The notes under the pieces were generated by a model that worked only from the letters and a program-made list of their open reading frames with translations, was not told where the DNA came from and did no database searches. DNA of 64,000 nt from Pseudoips prasinana (Eukaryota > Arthropoda > Insecta > Lepidoptera > Nolidae): assembly GCA_951640165.1 (NCBI GenBank), contig OX621237.1, positions 17,298,001 through 17,362,000 on the forward strand, in the 5' to 3' direction. The translations under genes and the position numbers were made by a program. The first letter of the stretch is position 1. Every line of letters starts with the position of its first letter. Shown piece after piece: positions 61,008-64,000 of this stretch.

Positions 61008-61341
61008 CTAGCTGTGCCCCGCGGTTTTACCCGCGTTAAACTTTATAAATTATCACAGCTCCTCCCCCGTAGGTGATAGCGTGATAATATGTAGCCTATA
61101 TGTTGACCGGACCTCTTAGTAATATTCATGCAAAATTTGAAGTAAATCCATGCAGTACTTTTTGAGTTTAGCCCGAACACACATACAGACAAACAGACAA
61201 AAATTCTAAAAACTATATTTTTGGCTTCGATATCGATTGTAGATCACGCCCCAAATATCCTTTAAAATAAATATTCAATGTACAGTTTTGTTTTTTTTTA
61301 CATTTTATTTACTACGATTTTATTATATGTATAGTCATAGA
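61008..61341 (-). mobile_element. Helitron-like family A, copy with internal T-rich insertion
   Basis: CTAG at 61008-61011 after A, hairpin-forming ccgcggttttacccgcgtt next to it, the same body as 46205-46517, plus an extra ~20-bp T-rich block near 61290-61310. Outer end GA|T near 61341, uncertain by a few bases. Confidence 0.75.
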
Positions 61342-61348
61342 TAGCTAT

Positions 61349-61616
61349 GACGGGCCGGTTGGAGTGGTTGGTAGATACTTAGGTACTTTTCACGCCGTAG
61401 GTCGTGAGTTCGATTCCCACTCAGCCCAGATATTTGTGTGCATGAACATGTCTGTTTGTAAGAGAGATAAGTGTAATTATCTATATGAGTATGTATTTAG
61501 AAATTAAAGAAGTACTCGTATATATAGGATATCAGTTATCTGGTTTTCATAATACAAGCTCTGCTTAGTATGGGATCAGATGGCCTTGCATGAATAATGT
61601 TCCACGATATTATTAC
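61349..61616 (+). mobile_element. tRNA-headed SINE S1
   Basis: Head gacgggccggttggagtggt, B box cgtgagttcgattcccactc, then 'atatttgtgtgcatgaacat' and the terminal 'aataatgttccacgatatta'. It begins almost directly at the end of the family A element. Confidence 0.75.
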
Positions 61617-63050
61617 TACAAATACTACGTTTTGACATGCAGCTCCATTCGCTTTAGATCTCCGTTAGTACCGCGAATGCTTATAGATAGGATTAAAAGT
61701 AGCCTAAGGTTCTGTCTCCTTGCTGAGGTTCATAATTATCGCTTCAGTGTTTTAGTAGTGAAAAGGTTACAGTTATCAATCTACAGGAAAATGCGCATCT
61801 ACCTGGGTCAAATTAATTCTTAAGGTTTCTTGTCCTATCTTATCGCACCCAAGAAGGTCACCTAATGTACTTGACTAACATGAATAAAAAACATATGATT
61901 AAGAGAATTATACCTTTCTTTGTTACTTTCGACACCAACACCGTCGTGAAAAATTTGGTTATACCTACATTTAATTTCGCCGACCATCGTTTTTGCTCTG
62001 GACGGGAGTGGACTCATTATTTTTACGCCTTTTTCTGAATAAATTCGTTGCGTGCGAGACCCAAGTCAGTTAAAGCGATTCACTGTGACATACAAGATTC
62101 TCACCGTTCAGTGTCATTTCATTTTGTGGCACTGTTGATCCAGGCTGACTGGAGCTGCCGCATGTCGTGCGAAAAAGAGCGGAGGGACCAGTCCTTGAAA
62201 AAAAAGAAAAAACATCATTCTAGCTTGACTAAGCTAGAGGGATGTCTTGTCTAAAGTATTTGGTATTGAAATATTGGTGAGTGGTTAGAGGCATAGACTA
62301 ATACGGTTACTTTTTTACCATACTTTTTTTAGCTCCACTTGTAAGTAACTTACCAATAAAGGAGACCATTCCTTTTTCTATGGCCAATGGGCCCACCAAA
62401 AATTCTCGCGTTTATTAATGAAACCTATGTCAATTTGTTCCTTATGATCTATAAATTAATGGGGTAGTATTAGTTTTAGGATGTCTAACCGGAATCCTGA
62501 AAAATATGACAATTTAAACATGAAATCCACATAGTAGCAAGTTGACGCAGAACTACAGCTGTCTCGGACAGTAATTGTCTTTGCACATTGCGTTGAAACC
62601 GTACAGCACAACTGACACAACGGTTCTGTTCGCTAAGAGTTGAACGTATTGAAGCCATTTTCTATAAATATTTCAAAGAAATACGAGAAACTAAGAAAAA
62701 TACATTCACACAATTATAAAGAAAATGTAGGAGTGACGTGACGTTAAGTGTTCGGGGTGGCCAATGATCATTATATAATTCCTCGACTGTCCCATTCATA
62801 ATCGTACATATCTGTGAGAAAAGTATATAAATGGACTGGAAATATTATGTCCTGACGTGAGTTTAACATTTTATACCCATCCCAAGAAAAATGCTCTACG
62901 CCGCTAAAGATTATTTCACTTCAAATAACCAAATAACTATACATCCATTGTTGTGAGAACTACATATTATTCTTCTCATCCGTTTTATATATATTTACAT
63001 AAGTATGAAATCACAAAAATTTAATTGTTATGGAGCTAAACAGTTCACGT
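61617..63050. other. No recognised gene; part of a possible 973-bp inverted-repeat element
   Basis: A 14-bp sequence aaaggagaccattc at 62358-62371 is inverted at 63317-63330. An open frame at 62048-62254 is low-complexity (Lys run) and not convincing. Confidence 0.35.
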
Positions 63051-63088
63051 GCCAGAAGGCTACAAATATTGCTTTGTAGCCTTCTGGC
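63051..63088. repeat. Perfect hairpin, 16-bp stem, 6-nt loop
   Basis: Arms gccagaaggctacaaa (63051-63066) and tttgtagccttctggc (63073-63088) are exact reverse complements; loop tattgc. Confidence 0.92.
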
Positions 63089-63496
63089 AAATTTCCTGAA
63101 AATTAAGGAATTCCCTAAAAGCTTGCAATCCTCGCCATTTTTTTTGTATAAATGGCGGCGAGCCGTAACCGAATATCAAAAAAGTACTTTTTTTAATGAT
63201 TTTTGATTCCGGTTACATATCTTTACAAGTTTGAACTCATTTGTTGTAATAATTTCGGTATATTTTTTAAGATTGATGTGATCAATATACGTAACCGTTG
63301 CCAGTGGGCCCAAAAAGAATGGTCTCCTTTGCCTATGTTAAAAGCTTTTTCTTTTCTTAGTACGTTCCTAAGAGCAAAAAATCAGTGGCGTACTTGCGGT
63401 TTCTTTCTTCGTTTAAAAAGGCAACGCTTTCACTACGGACATTACTCTCTGTATCGCAGAGTACTTTACAAACATATAATTGACTGACACAATGTA

Positions 63497-63575
63497 CAAA
63501 CACCAGCACATCAAGCTACCCCAATCTGTCAAATTTTTGTGATAAAGTTGAAAATATGGGATTTGCTGGCGTCTG
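63497..63575. mobile_element. MITE family M1, 79 bp deletion copy
   Basis: Both ends kept (caaacaccagcacatcaagc / gctggcgtctg), middle deleted; flanked by TA. Confidence 0.6.
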
Positions 63576-63589
63576 TAAATCCAGACTCA

Positions 63590-63690
63590 GAACAACTATT
63601 TATGGGTCACACAAATAGTTGTCTTACGCGGGAAACGAACCCCGGACACTAAGTGGCGAGGCGACTGTCTTAACCATTGCGCCACACGTG
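63590..63690 (-). mobile_element. tRNA-headed SINE S2
   Basis: Reverse complement: gtgtggcgcaatggttaaga (A-box region), ccggggttcgtttcccgcgt (B-box region), then 'aactatttgtgtgacccata' and 'gttgttctgagtctgga'. Confidence 0.62.
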
Positions 63691-64000
63691 CATTCAAAAT
63701 GTTTATATAAGCACTTCCTTTTTTTATCACTTAACGTACTATAATTTATATTTATTCCAATCTCAAGATCTATACTGGTTAGGTATCTACTTTTCTAATT
63801 TTCCGCACCACACCAAACCATACTTGAACCAGAGAATATATCCAAATTTACCTAAATAATTCAAATATTTTAGTATCAACGTACTAATGTACATATGTAC
63901 ATCTGTCAACCACAGACATTACAATAATAATACATTCATGTTCATACGATCAAGCACTTTATTAGTTAATATCGTAAATACAGTAATGCATCTAATATAA
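63691..64000. other. AT-rich end of window
   Basis: Nothing supported. Confidence 0.4.

Noticed and set aside
62048..62254. 68-codon open frame with Lys run
   Set aside because: Low complexity, no splice or promoter context, no recognisable motif.

Overview
This is an AT-rich, intron-bearing, repeat-dense insect nuclear window, most likely from a moth or other lepidopteran. Pointers are the tRNA-headed SINE families, short Helitron-like elements with CTAG 3' ends, a mariner transposon and a Ty3/gypsy element whose Gag ends in a CWYH...C...C motif. This assignment rests on repeat style and gene structure, not on a database match, and I do not name a species.

Layout. 1-5.1 kb is repeats: Helitron-like elements, a 131-bp satellite and a perfect hairpin. 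5.2-11.2 kb (possibly to 11.8 kb) on the minus strand is the only complete host gene. It is a multi-exon protein with ASH/Ig-like beta segments and a calponin-homology domain, best matched to the axonemal protein CFAP47. 11.9-16.6 kb holds SINEs and a 1.78-kb giant inverted repeat, formed by two head-to-head Tc1/mariner-like deletion derivatives around a single TA. 16.6-17.17 kb is a CpG-rich promoter island with a 5' coding exon (plus strand) of an unrecognised gene. No later exon is recognisable, so that gene probably has a very long first intron running over much of the rest of the window. 17.2-53.8 kb is gene-poor and full of repeats: a mariner at 32.6-33.9 kb with one nonsense codon, a 134-bp satellite at 42.3-43.2 kb, and a 252-bp triplication at 45.5-46.5 kb cleanly split by a Helitron-like element. 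53.8-58.65 kb on the minus strand is a Ty3/gypsy retrotransposon with open gag and pol but unequal LTRs. 58.65-64 kb is further repeats and unannotated DNA.

Functionally, the host genes show no pathway relation to one another; the rest is a record of mobile-element activity. The strongest observations are the Helitron-like insertion with its empty site preserved next door, the TA-sharing element pair, the LTR asymmetry together with a tRNA-Trp-type primer site, and several perfect short-loop hairpins, one of them inside a 118-nt CFAP47 intron.
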